From a virus, in the IMG/VR virus record IMGVR_UViG_3300034418_013373, positions 1 through 31,191 of that record: DNA of 31,191 nucleotides, one strand, 5' to 3'. Shown in pieces: positions 1 to 7,161 of the stretch. Made by a program: the position numbers and the translations under genes. Below the pieces are notes generated by a model that saw only the letters and a list, made by a program, of their open reading frames with translations, did no database searches and had not been told where the DNA came from. Positions within the stretch are counted from its first letter, which is position 1. Each line of letters begins with the position of its first letter.

Positions 1-90
1 TCTAACTGACTTTTATATTATAGATCCTTAAATCTTTAATGTAAACAATTATTTTACATATTTTAAAATTTATTTTACATATTTTAAAAT
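1..90 (-). promoter_or_regulatory. Leftward sigma70-type promoter with operator palindrome (copy 1)
   Basis: On the minus strand TTTACA (45-40) is followed after exactly 17 bp by TATAAT (22-17). The palindrome ATGTAAA-N7-TTTACAT (39-59) covers the -35 box. Upstream lies an AT-rich block, ATTTTACATATTTTAAAAT, present twice in tandem (51-69 and 72-90), which could act as an UP element or extra binding site. Bases 1-69 match 564-632 at 63 of 69 positions without gaps, and all mismatches fall in the -10/-35 spacer. Transcription would run left out of the window, so the gene served is not visible. Confidence 0.75.
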
Positions 91-91
91 A

Positions 92-304
92 TTATATTTG
101 AGGAAAATAACCTAAAAGATTACCTTTATGCCATTTAAGGAAAAGAACTCTCTCTATTTTCCCTCTCATCTTTATACCATTAATTGTTATTCCGAAAATT
201 GGATCATATTTAATAAATTTTTGAGAAATAGTGTTTGCTATACCTTCTATCATTATAGTATCGCCCGGATTAACTTCGGAGGCATTAATAAATTCAATTT
301 TCAT
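92..304 (-). CDS. Small hypothetical protein, leftward early-type gene
   Basis: This is a 70-residue protein I do not recognise. It has alternating hydrophobic and polar residues and a VNPGDTIMIEG stretch near residue 11, which suggests a small all-beta fold, with a basic C-terminal third. It has no signal peptide or membrane segment. The start is supported by a 21-nt leader directly before the ATG that is identical to the leader of the next gene upstream (332-535), although the two proteins are not similar. It is probably transcribed together with 332-535 from the promoter at 580-608. Its position among small genes behind a regulated promoter suggests an early host-takeover or accessory role, which is inference only. 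Confidence 0.6.
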   Translation of the reverse strand: MKIEFINASEVNPGDTIMIEGIANTISQKFIKYDPIFGITINGIKMRGKIERVLFLKWHKGNLLGYFPQI

Positions 305-328
305 AATTTTATCATTTTAAAGTTTTTA
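302..328 (-). repeat. Conserved 5' leader with four-codon minicistron (copy 1)
   Basis: Read leftward, AAACTTTAAAATGATAAAAT is followed by TATG at the start of the 92-304 gene. The same leader precedes the 332-535 gene at 533-556. Both contain a tiny frame, ATG ATA AAA TTA TGA, whose stop overlaps the real start codon (ATGA). This could couple translation or could be a by-product of a duplicated leader. Confidence 0.5.
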
Positions 329-331
329 TTA

Positions 332-535
332 TTAATTAACAACATAACCGGCTTCAATAAAACCGTCACCATCAATAACTATTTGTTTACCTTCTTTTGT
401 GATTTTAGTATCTAAAATTGAAGTAAGTGTTTGACCGTAAAAATTAATAGTAAATTCAACTAATTGGTAAAATAAGTTTTCATCACCTTTTGGAGCTTTA
501 ACTTTTTCTAATTTTTTAATTTGTAAGTTTTTCAT
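332..535 (-). CDS. Small hypothetical protein, leftward early-type gene
   Basis: This is a 67-residue protein with no family recognised. It is lysine-rich at the N terminus (about residues 6-16), followed by aromatic and beta-prone segments, and has no membrane segment. It is the first gene behind the leftward promoter at 580-608, with a leader of about 40 nt. The start ATG is fixed by the leader it shares with the downstream gene 92-304. There is no Shine-Dalgarno sequence. A small early phage protein is the best description available. Confidence 0.6.
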   Translation of the reverse strand: MKNLQIKKLEKVKAPKGDENLFYQLVEFTINFYGQTLTSILDTKITKEGKQIVIDGDGFIEAGYVVN

Positions 536-563
536 AATTTTATCATTTTAAAGTTTGTATTTG

Positions 564-640
564 TCTAACTGACTTTTATATTATAGATCTCTACTTTTTA
601 AATGTAAACAATTATTTTACATATTTTAAAATATATTTTA
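564..640 (-). promoter_or_regulatory. Leftward sigma70-type promoter with operator palindrome (copy 2)
   Basis: On the minus strand TTTACA (608-603), 17 bp, TATAAT (585-580). The palindrome ATGTAAACAATTATTTTACAT spans 602-622 and is followed by the ATTTTAAAAT block at 623-632. It drives 332-535 and probably 92-304. It is divergent from the rightward promoter at 658-686, so a protein bound here could affect both. Confidence 0.8.
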
Positions 641-645
641 TTTTT

Positions 646-687
646 TGCAATTTAAGGTTTACAAATAAGAAATTGCATTTTATAATT
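646..687 (+). promoter_or_regulatory. Rightward sigma70-type promoter for the HTH gene
   Basis: TTTACA (658-663), a 17-bp spacer, TATAAT (681-686), about 35 bp before the ATG at 721. The -35 box sits between the arms of an inverted repeat, TGCAATTT (646-653) and AAATTGCA (670-677), a possible second operator. The box sequences match those of the leftward promoters exactly. Confidence 0.75.
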
Positions 688-720
688 ATTTTCTTTATTA
701 ACCTTAAATTAAAATAAATT

Positions 721-921
721 ATGTCTACTGATGATTTAATGTCTTTAGAAGAAATACAAGCTTTGCTTAAAGATAAGAAGCTTTATGTGATTGCAGAAGC
801 TACAGGATTAACTTATCCGACTCTTAAAAAGCTTGCTGATGGTAAAAAAGCTAATTATACTTATGGTACTTTACTGAAAGTAACAAACTATCTAAGACCT
901 ACTAAAACTACGGCAAATTAA
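721..921 (+). CDS. Small Cro/CI-like helix-turn-helix regulator
   Basis: This 66-residue protein has a compact helix-turn-helix fold. Residues about 22-36 (VIAEATGLTYPTLKK) read as the two HTH helices, with a turn at GLT and a recognition helix rich in Tyr, Thr and Lys. They are followed by ADGKKANYTYGTLLKVTNYL, the typical tail of XRE/Cro-type domains. Such small proteins bind DNA as dimers and repress phage promoters. It is divergently transcribed from the repeated promoter/operator at 564-640, which makes it the prime candidate to bind the ATGTAAA...TTTACAT palindromes; that link is inference. It has no Shine-Dalgarno sequence, and its leader AAATTAAAATAAAT (706-719) recurs before the next gene at 957-970. 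Confidence 0.8.
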   Translation: MSTDDLMSLEEIQALLKDKKLYVIAEATGLTYPTLKKLADGKKANYTYGTLLKVTNYLRPTKTTAN

Positions 922-977
922 GCTTCATCTTAGTTTGATTGGAACGTAAATATTATAAATTAAAATAAATATTTGAT

Positions 978-3287
978 ATGGTTAAAAATTCTATTATTGA
1001 CCAATATCTTTCAGCTGGTAAAAACTTAATGCCTTTAGATGTTAAAATACCTAGAAAGAATTGGAGAACTACAATATTTTCTAGTGAACAGCTTCATAGC
1101 CACAATAGCAATATTGGTTGGCAAATAGGTTTTAAAGATCTTGTTGTTGATGTTGATCCTAGGAATAATGGAGATAAGAGTTGGGCTAAATTATGTGAAA
1201 GATTTAATTTAGATTTAACCCCTACAGTTAAAACGCCTAGAGGTGGTTATCATTATTATTTAAAGATTCCTGAAAAATACAATGATTATTCTTTCAAGAA
1301 AACTTTAAAAGAATATGAGGGTGTTGATTTTTTAACTGAAGGATCTTATTGCCTAATAACTTCTTGCTCAACTGATAAAGGTGATTATGTTTGGTGCGAT
1401 GATTTATTTGGTAAATTCGAACAACAAGAAACCCCTGAAGCAATATTTAATCTTATTGCTTACAAATTAGAAACTAATGACTTAGGAGATTTTGAAGGTT
1501 TAATCGGTGGTAAATCTGCTAATTGGTCCGAAGATAAAGTATTAGAAATGCTTGAAAAACTTGATCCATCAATGGGAAATGATGAATGGGTTAAAGTTGG
1601 AATGGCTTTGCATGATTGGGACCCAGTTAAGGGTTTAGATTTATGGGAAGATTGGAGTCAAGACGGTGATAATTATGAAGAAGGAATGACAGAAACCAGG
1701 TGGAAGAGTTTTGATGTTTCTGGCGGTGTTACTCTTGGCACTATATCTTATATGGTTAAAGAAGTTAATTATGATGAAGCTTCCGAGCAAGTAAATAGAT
1801 ATTTAGATAAGATTAAATATGCTAATGAAAAGGATTTAGAGTTTGAATTAATACCTAAAATTAAAAAGCATAACTTTTCTAAGATTAATCTTGAGAAGAT
1901 TGTAAAAGCTATTCAAGATAGATATAAAGATATTTCTAACGTAAAAATCCCGATAAGCAATATCAGGAATCTTTTAAGCGGTGTTGAAATAATTAATGGA
2001 ACTTTTGTTGAAGAAGGTGAAGCGCCTGATTGGTGTAAAGAATGGGTTTATATTAATAGTCATACAGCCTTTGCAAATCTTAATACTTTAAAGATATTAA
2101 AAACAGAAGCTTTTAATATTAAAAATGGTAAACACGTTCCTCCTTCTGTTAATGGCTCAAAACAATCAGCAGCTAAATATATTGCTGATAGCGGTTTTAT
2201 TGATACCGTTGATGCAATGGCTTATTTACCTAATACTCATGAGCCTGTTGTTGAAATAGATGAATATAAAGTATTAAATTGTTTTAATCCTAAAACAGTT
2301 CCTACAGCAGCAATTGAATATTCTGAAGAAGGAAGAGCCGCAATAAGTTTAGTTAAAAAACATATTAAATTTATTTGCACGACTAAAAATAATAGCGATA
2401 TTTTTACTCAATGGCTAGCTCATCAAGTGCAATTTCCAGGTAAACAAATCCTTTGGAGTCCGGTTATTCAATCAATTCAAGGTGTAGGTAAATCATTTTT
2501 TGGCGAATTACTTAGATGTTGTTTAGGTGATAGGAATGTAGGAACAGTAAGCCCCGGACAAGTTGTAAGTGATTTTAATGGTTGGGCTACAAATGTTAGT
2601 GTGAATGTTTTAGAAGAATTAAGGGTAAAAGGACATAATAGATATGATGCTATTAATAGTTTAAAACCTTTAGTTACTGATCGGATGATTCAAATTAATG
2701 ATAAAGGTGTAAAGCAATATATGACTTACAACACAACTAATTATATTTGTTTTACTAACTATAAAGACTCATTGCCTATTGATCAAGATGATCGAAGATG
2801 GTGGATAATATTTACTCAAATAGAATCATTAAATGAATTAGTTGAATATGTAGGCGAAAGTGCTGAAACATATTTTCCTAAACTATTTGGAGCGGTTAGA
2901 ACTTACGGTAATGAAATTAGAAAATGGTTATTGGAATATAAATTATCTGATGAATTTTTAGCTATAAAACAAGCCCCTATGACTGATGATAAACTTTCTA
3001 TGATTGCAACTGAAGAATCTTCTTTTGAAGGGTATTCAGAATTAAAAGAATTGATCGAAAAAGGGGGAAAATATTACAATAAAGAGGTTGTTTCTTCATC
3101 AGATTTATTCGATGCTTTGCTTTTTGAATATCCGGATTTAGACATTCAAACTAGTAAAAAACATCTTTTGATGAAAAAATTAGGATTTAGTGCTGTTGCA
3201 AAACCGATAAAAATTGACGGAAAAGCGAGAAGAATTTGGCGAAAGAAAAATTACTCTAATGAAAAAATTAGAGAATTATTAAAATAA
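978..3287 (+). CDS. Primase-polymerase / helicase replication protein
   Basis: This 769-residue multidomain replication protein is likely the phage replisome core, able to make primers and unwind DNA. Residues about 5-150 form an archaeo-eukaryotic-type bifunctional primase/polymerase domain: VVDVD carries the paired acidic residues D58 and D60, TPRGGYHYY contains H92, and VDFLTEGSY has D117 as the likely third metal ligand. Residues about 183-260 resemble the PriCT-2 domain (W204, W214 and W223 with the GGVTLGTISYM end). Residues about 430-680 form a superfamily 3 / DUF5906-type helicase core with Walker A GVGKS at 502-506 and an acidic NVLEEL strand. The C-terminal ~100 residues are basic and may form a winged-helix domain. 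The gene is followed by a possible terminator and an origin-like region. Confidence 0.9.
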   Translation: MVKNSIIDQYLSAGKNLMPLDVKIPRKNWRTTIFSSEQLHSHNSNIGWQIGFKDLVVDVDPRNNGDKSWAKLCERFNLDLTPTVKTPRGGYHYYLKIPEKYNDYSFKKTLKEYEGVDFLTEGSYCLITSCSTDKGDYVWCDDLFGKFEQQETPEAIFNLIAYKLETNDLGDFEGLIGGKSANWSEDKVLEMLEKLDPSMGNDEWVKVGMALHDWDPVKGLDLWEDWSQDGDNYEEGMTETRWKSFDVSGGVTLGTISYMVKEVNYDEASEQVNRYLDKIKYANEKDLEFELIPKIKKHNFSKINLEKIVKAIQDRYKDISNVKIPISNIRNLLSGVEIINGTFVEEGEAPDWCKEWVYINSHTAFANLNTLKILKTEAFNIKNGKHVPPSVNGSKQSAAKYIADSGFIDTVDAMAYLPNTHEPVVEIDEYKVLNCFNPKTVPTAAIEYSEEGRAAISLVKKHIKFICTTKNNSDIFTQWLAHQVQFPGKQILWSPVIQSIQGVGKSFFGELLRCCLGDRNVGTVSPGQVVSDFNGWATNVSVNVLEELRVKGHNRYDAINSLKPLVTDRMIQINDKGVKQYMTYNTTNYICFTNYKDSLPIDQDDRRWWIIFTQIESLNELVEYVGESAETYFPKLFGAVRTYGNEIRKWLLEYKLSDEFLAIKQAPMTDDKLSMIATEESSFEGYSELKELIEKGGKYYNKEVVSSSDLFDALLFEYPDLDIQTSKKHLLMKKLGFSAVAKPIKIDGKARRIWRKKNYSNEKIRELLK

Positions 3288-3303
3288 GGTTACTACTAAG
3301 GCT

Positions 3304-3357
3304 AAAGTTACAAGAAAAAGTTATAGGTTTTGAAAGGGTTGTAACTTTTTTATTTTT
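3304..3357 (+). terminator. Possible terminator after the replication gene
   Basis: Perfect 10-bp arms AAAGTTACAA (3304-3313) and TTGTAACTTT (3339-3348) are followed by a T-rich run to 3357. The 25-nt loop is long for an intrinsic terminator, so it could instead be part of the repeat set of the non-coding region. It starts 16 bp after the stop codon at 3287. Confidence 0.45.
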
Positions 3358-3483
3358 TCCTGAAGCCTTTTATTTATTGCTTTTATTATTATTTTATTTA
3401 TATAAAGTTACAAGTTACAAGTAATAATTAAAGTATACATATAATAATAATAAAAAATATATAAAAAATAAAATAATAAATAT

Positions 3484-3510
3484 GTATATAAGGGCTTAGC
3501 GCCTATATAC
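3484..3510. repeat. Inverted repeat GTATATA / TATATAC hairpin
   Basis: GTATATA-AG-GGC-TTAGC-GCC-TATATAC forms a 10-bp stem with a 2-nt bulge and a 5-nt loop. It sits directly after the AT-rich tract. Confidence 0.6.
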
Positions 3511-3640
3511 CTTGAAACCTGTGACTTTTAACCCCCTGGAGATAAGCATACCTTGGCTTTAAGAGGGTTACTAGGCCTGAAACCTTAGTGTAACCTATTA
3601 AAAAGGGTTAGTTTTGAATGTACTTTTAGGATTTGTAAAA

Positions 3641-3646
3641 TATAAT
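3641..3646 (+). promoter_or_regulatory. Candidate -10 box for the late (packaging/head) genes
   Basis: TATAAT at 3641-3646 lies 30 bp before the small terminase start. No good -35 is present at the usual distance: the best is TGTACT at 3620-3625, a 15-bp gap, and TTGAAT at 3614-3619 is 21 bp away. Late transcription may therefore need an activator or may start upstream. Confidence 0.35.
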
Positions 3647-3676
3647 TTATGTTTTTAATATTAATTTAGTTAAAAA

Positions 3677-4117
3677 ATGGCACAAAAAGATTTAATTCCT
3701 GTTACCCAAAGAACCAAAGAGGAAGCAAAGAAAATTAGTAGCAATGGTGGAAAAAAATCCGGAGAGGCTAGAAGGAAGAAAAGAGACTTGAAAGAACGCT
3801 TTAAAATTGCTTTAGAATTTATGGGAAATGAAAAAGCAAAAGCTCTTAAAAAATCTGGCCAATTAGATAAAGCCGCATTAGTAAAAGAAGTAGGCTTAGA
3901 AGTTTATTCTCTATTAGAAATTGCGAGCAATACTTTAATTGATGAAAAAGTTCAAGCTTCAGCATGGAATGATGTAATGGACAGAACAGAAGGTAAACCC
4001 GTTCAGAAAAATATTCTTGATGCTACAGTAAATGAATCTCAAGAACTTTCTGATAAGGAAAAAGAATTAATTGATAGGCAAATTGCAAAGCAAGCTAAAA
4101 AACTAAAGAATGACTGA
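3677..4117 (+). CDS. Putative terminase small subunit
   Basis: This 146-residue, highly charged helical protein sits immediately before and overlaps the large terminase gene. The N-terminal third has the segment SNGGKKSGEARRKKRDLKE (residues about 23-41), a glycine/lysine/arginine pattern common in phage proteins encoded in front of large terminases and likely to contact DNA. The rest is helical with a lysine-rich C-terminal tail. Small subunits recognise the packaging site and recruit the motor. The assignment rests mostly on position and the basic motif, so it is less firm than that of the large subunit. There is no Shine-Dalgarno sequence, and the start is in an AAAAAATG context. Confidence 0.7.
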   Translation: MAQKDLIPVTQRTKEEAKKISSNGGKKSGEARRKKRDLKERFKIALEFMGNEKAKALKKSGQLDKAALVKEVGLEVYSLLEIASNTLIDEKVQASAWNDVMDRTEGKPVQKNILDATVNESQELSDKEKELIDRQIAKQAKKLKND

Positions 4118-5615
4118 TCTTTATAATACTGATACATTAGATCACCTCGTTCAGAGCAAGTTAAGCTGCTTTTATGAGCAATCTTTTCCTAAATTTGACG
4201 CCGGAGAGGTTTATTTAGATAATTGGTATATTGAGCTCCTGTGTGAGTATTTAGAGGCATTTGGTAGAGGTGAAATTAAAAACCTTAATATCAATATCCC
4301 TCCTAGATTTGGTAAATCAGCTTTATGCAATGTTGCTTTTTCGATGTGGTTACTAGGCCATAATCCTAAAATGAAAATAATAACTATTTCTTATGGTGCA
4401 ACATTATCTCAAAAATTACATGGTTACGGTCGAGCAATTTCAAATACTTCTTGGTATAAAAGGGCTTTTCCTAGATTTAAAATTGATAATTCTGCTAAGT
4501 TTGGAAAGATTGATGAAAGCGAAACTAAAAATACTCAAAGCCAATTTATTACAACTGAAGGAGGTTTTAGAATAGCTGCTTCAACAAATGGAGCATTAAC
4601 AGGTGAAGGTGGTAATATTTTAATCTTTGATGATTTAATGAATCCGGCTGAAGCTTTATCAGTAACACAAAGAGAATCAGCTTTAAATTGGACTAGAGGA
4701 ACTGCTTTTTCCAGGTTTAATAATAGGAAGCTAGGTCAAAAGCTTAATATTCAACAAAGATTAGGCGATGAAGATTTTACAGGAACTTTTGTTGATGATG
4801 GATGGGAAAATGTAATTATTCCTATTCAAGCAAGACAAACTAAAATTTATAGTTTTGGTGATGTTGTTAAAGTTTATAAGAAAGGTGAATTTATAGAGCC
4901 TAGAAGGTATGGGCCTAATGAAATGAAGCAAGATAGAATTGATATGGGTTCTAAAGTTTATGAAGCTCAATTCTTTCAAGAGACAGAGCCAGACGACGGC
5001 GAAGTATTTAAAAAAGAATGGTTTAAATACTGGATGTTTTTGCCTAAGATGGATTATTATGCTATTTATGCTGATACTGCTTCAAAGGAAGGAAGGGACA
5101 ATGACTATACTGTTTTTATGTGTTGGGGACTTCTTACTAAAAATGGAAGAAAATACGCATATTTGATTGATGTTTATAGGGAGAAAGTAACAACCCCTAA
5201 GCTTTTAAAGGCTTCTAAAGAGTTCTGGTTAAAGCATAAAAATAATGAATATAAAGTTCCATTGATTAAATTTGCTGTTGAAGATAAATCTTCCGGCATA
5301 GGATTAATTCAATTGTTAGAAGATGAGACAAATATACCAGTTACTAAATTAATTCCTGAAAAGGATAAGGTGGCTAGAGCTAATGATATACTGCCTAGAA
5401 TGGAATCATCACAAGTTTTATTTCCTAAAGATGCTCCATTCTTAGCAATATTAGAAAAAGAATTGCTTCTTTTTTCATCTAAAAAGAACAATAATAAAAA
5501 AGATCAGGTTGATACACTGACTTATGCAATAAAAGATTTACTTTTTGATCCTGAAGATGATAAAAATAAACCTTTAAACTATTCGGCTTTAATAAACGAA
5601 GTTAATAAATTATGA
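4110..5615 (+). CDS. terL: Terminase large subunit
   Basis: The 501-residue packaging motor has an ATPase and a nuclease domain. The Walker A variant is PPRFGKS at 64-70, Walker B is ILIFDD at 170-175, and a coupling-motif-like QQRLGD lies at 215-220. The C-terminal RNase H-like nuclease shows D321 in YADTAS, E391/D392 in VEDKSSG and the DQVD acid pair at 465-468. Length and motif order are normal for the family. It cuts concatemeric DNA and pumps it into the prohead through the portal encoded next. The gene overlaps its upstream neighbour by 8 nt and the downstream portal gene by an ATGA stop/start, which implies translational coupling. Confidence 0.95.
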   Translation: MTDLYNTDTLDHLVQSKLSCFYEQSFPKFDAGEVYLDNWYIELLCEYLEAFGRGEIKNLNINIPPRFGKSALCNVAFSMWLLGHNPKMKIITISYGATLSQKLHGYGRAISNTSWYKRAFPRFKIDNSAKFGKIDESETKNTQSQFITTEGGFRIAASTNGALTGEGGNILIFDDLMNPAEALSVTQRESALNWTRGTAFSRFNNRKLGQKLNIQQRLGDEDFTGTFVDDGWENVIIPIQARQTKIYSFGDVVKVYKKGEFIEPRRYGPNEMKQDRIDMGSKVYEAQFFQETEPDDGEVFKKEWFKYWMFLPKMDYYAIYADTASKEGRDNDYTVFMCWGLLTKNGRKYAYLIDVYREKVTTPKLLKASKEFWLKHKNNEYKVPLIKFAVEDKSSGIGLIQLLEDETNIPVTKLIPEKDKVARANDILPRMESSQVLFPKDAPFLAILEKELLLFSSKKNNNKKDQVDTLTYAIKDLLFDPEDDKNKPLNYSALINEVNKL

Positions 5616-6961
5616 CAAACAAAAATAAAATATCTAAAATAACTAATGTGGATAATACTGATGAAGCATTAAATACTGATGGTTATGTTGATTGCGCTAA
5701 AAAATTAGGCACAAGAAAATCAGGCAATACTGGCTTTTCATTAAATTTAGGCGATGATTCATTATTTGCTGCTTTATATACAGGAAATGGATTAACTAAA
5801 AGATATATTGATCTTTTAAGTGATGATATGACTCGTCAATGGGTTACTATTCCTGAAGATACTGACGGAATAATTTTAAATTATCTTGAAAGATTAAAAG
5901 CTAAGAAAGAATTTAAAAATGCTTTAAGGGCTTCAAAATTATTCGGTGGATCAATTATCTTTATGGTTATAGATGATGGCGGAGAGCCCAACGATCCTGT
6001 AAATGTCAATAATATTAGATCAGTTCAAAAGCTTAAATTCTTTAGTAGAAAATATGTTACTATTGATACTTTGAATTATTATACTGATGCAGCAAGCCCT
6101 AAGTTTGGTGATCCTGAATTCTTTACGGTAACAAGTGGAAGCCAGGTATTAACTATTCATGAAAGTAGATGTTTAGTTTTTAGAGGAGAATATTATCCTT
6201 TTGATGAATTAGGATTGCAAACAAATTATGAAACTTATTGGGGATTATCAATATTACAATCAATCCATGAAGAATTAGAAGATTATGGATTAGCTCAGCA
6301 AGCTTTAATGAGATTATTAACTAAAGCAAATATTGATGTTCTAAAGATCAAAGGTTTAATGGGTTTATTATCAACTCCAGATGGTTTAAAACAATTAGAT
6401 GCAAGAATAACAAGTTTTGATTTAGCTAAATCAGTTTCAACAACATTACTTTTAGATAATGAAGAAAATTTTGATTCAGTAAATCAAACATTAACTGGAG
6501 TTGCTGAAACTTTTACTAAATCTCAAACCGCTTTATTTGGTGTTATGGGTGTTCCTCCAATGCTATTTGGTATTCAAGGAAAATCTTTAGGCGGTAATGA
6601 TGATAACCAATTAAGATTATATTATGATAGAATAAAATCTGATCAAGATGAAGAAATGCTTGATCCTTTTGATAAATTAAAAGGTTATATTGTTAAAGCT
6701 AAAGACTCTAAAGTTAATGAGAATCAAGAATATAATATTAAGTTTAATTCTTTATGGCAACAAACAGAAAATGAAAAAGTTACTATGAGAAAAGAACAAG
6801 CAGAGACTGATCAGATTTATATTAATAATGGGGTTGTAGGTCCTGAAGAAGTTAGGGAAAGTAGATTTGGAGGAGGAACTTACTCTATTGAAACTGAAGC
6901 AGAAGGCGAAGTTGATTTAGGAGAAATACCTCAAGAACCTAAAGCAAAAGAAAATGAGTAA
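5612..6961 (+). CDS. Portal protein, DUF1073 family
   Basis: This 449-residue protein is the dodecameric ring through which DNA enters the head and to which the neck attaches. It matches the DUF1073 portal family: the N-terminal TGNGLTKRYIDLLSDDMTRQW segment (residues about 53-73) is typical of portals that begin by removing paired membrane or DNA sites. The central GVPPMLFGIQGKSLGGNDD segment (about 314-332) precedes a YYDRIKSDQDE helix. The C terminus is acidic. Databases now name this family after Acb1 anti-CBASS proteins, but this protein has normal portal length and I see no paired HxT/HxS phosphoesterase motifs. It overlaps the large terminase gene by 4 nt. Confidence 0.9.
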   Translation: MTNKNKISKITNVDNTDEALNTDGYVDCAKKLGTRKSGNTGFSLNLGDDSLFAALYTGNGLTKRYIDLLSDDMTRQWVTIPEDTDGIILNYLERLKAKKEFKNALRASKLFGGSIIFMVIDDGGEPNDPVNVNNIRSVQKLKFFSRKYVTIDTLNYYTDAASPKFGDPEFFTVTSGSQVLTIHESRCLVFRGEYYPFDELGLQTNYETYWGLSILQSIHEELEDYGLAQQALMRLLTKANIDVLKIKGLMGLLSTPDGLKQLDARITSFDLAKSVSTTLLLDNEENFDSVNQTLTGVAETFTKSQTALFGVMGVPPMLFGIQGKSLGGNDDNQLRLYYDRIKSDQDEEMLDPFDKLKGYIVKAKDSKVNENQEYNIKFNSLWQQTENEKVTMRKEQAETDQIYINNGVVGPEEVRESRFGGGTYSIETEAEGEVDLGEIPQEPKAKENE

Positions 6962-7160
6962 ATTAATTCATACTAAAGATAAAACTCAAATTTATTTAAA
7001 CGAACTTGATAATGAAATAATAATTGATATTGACGAGCATTCTATGCACAATGATATAAGTTCTAGAATTATTTTTTCAGGTTGTTTAAGATATGAATAT
7101 TGTAAAAGTTTTTTAAAAACTAATTATTCTATTGAATTAGATAATTTTATTGAAGATTAA
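6954..7160 (+). CDS. Hypothetical 68-residue protein in the head operon
   Basis: This small acidic protein is of no family I recognise. It overlaps the portal gene's end by 8 nt (ATGAGTAA) and ends 1 nt before the next gene's ATG, so it fits tightly into the operon and is likely translated by coupling. It contains two cysteines and several aromatic residues and lacks membrane segments. Its place between portal and Mu F-like genes suggests a head-assembly or accessory function, but no sequence feature shows this. Confidence 0.6.
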   Translation: MSKLIHTKDKTQIYLNELDNEIIIDIDEHSMHNDISSRIIFSGCLRYEYCKSFLKTNYSIELDNFIED

Positions 7161-7161
7161 T

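Larger units (their letters stand above)
3288..3676. other. Non-coding repeat and hairpin region (origin, packaging-site or leader-RNA candidate)
   Basis: No credible gene is present in these 389 bp. TAAAGTTACAAG occurs at 3303-3314 and 3403-3414, exactly 100 bp apart, and its core occurs inverted at 3339-3348. AAGTTAC is in tandem at 3405-3418. A strongly AT-rich tract (about 3436-3483) follows, then a hairpin with arms GTATATA (3484-3490) and TATATAC (3504-3510). An unusually GC-richer stretch (about 3490-3600) then contains alternating AACCC and GGGTT segments that can pair in different ways. Lying between the replicative helicase and the small terminase gene, it could be a replication origin, a terminase recognition site or a structured leader. 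Confidence 0.5.

Noticed and set aside
128-415. Rightward open frame over the leftward small genes
   Set aside because: It is rich in Phe/Asn/Ile, has no initiation context and crosses two leftward genes that share a leader and promoter.
3404-3480. CRISPR-like repeat array
   Set aside because: Repeats are short, AT-rich and irregular, without equal spacers.
3484-3600. tRNA or known riboswitch in the GC-richer stretch
   Set aside because: No cloverleaf with a CCA-side acceptor and T-loop GTTC pattern could be drawn, and no known aptamer core was recognised.
5612-6961. Anti-CBASS Acb1 protein, as the DUF1073 family name might suggest
   Set aside because: Length, order next to the large terminase and the portal-type motifs fit a portal; no pair of HxT/HxS phosphoesterase motifs is visible.
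7150-7152. TTG start for the Mu F-like gene
   Set aside because: It would overlap the previous gene and adds only four residues; ATG 7162 fits the common start context.
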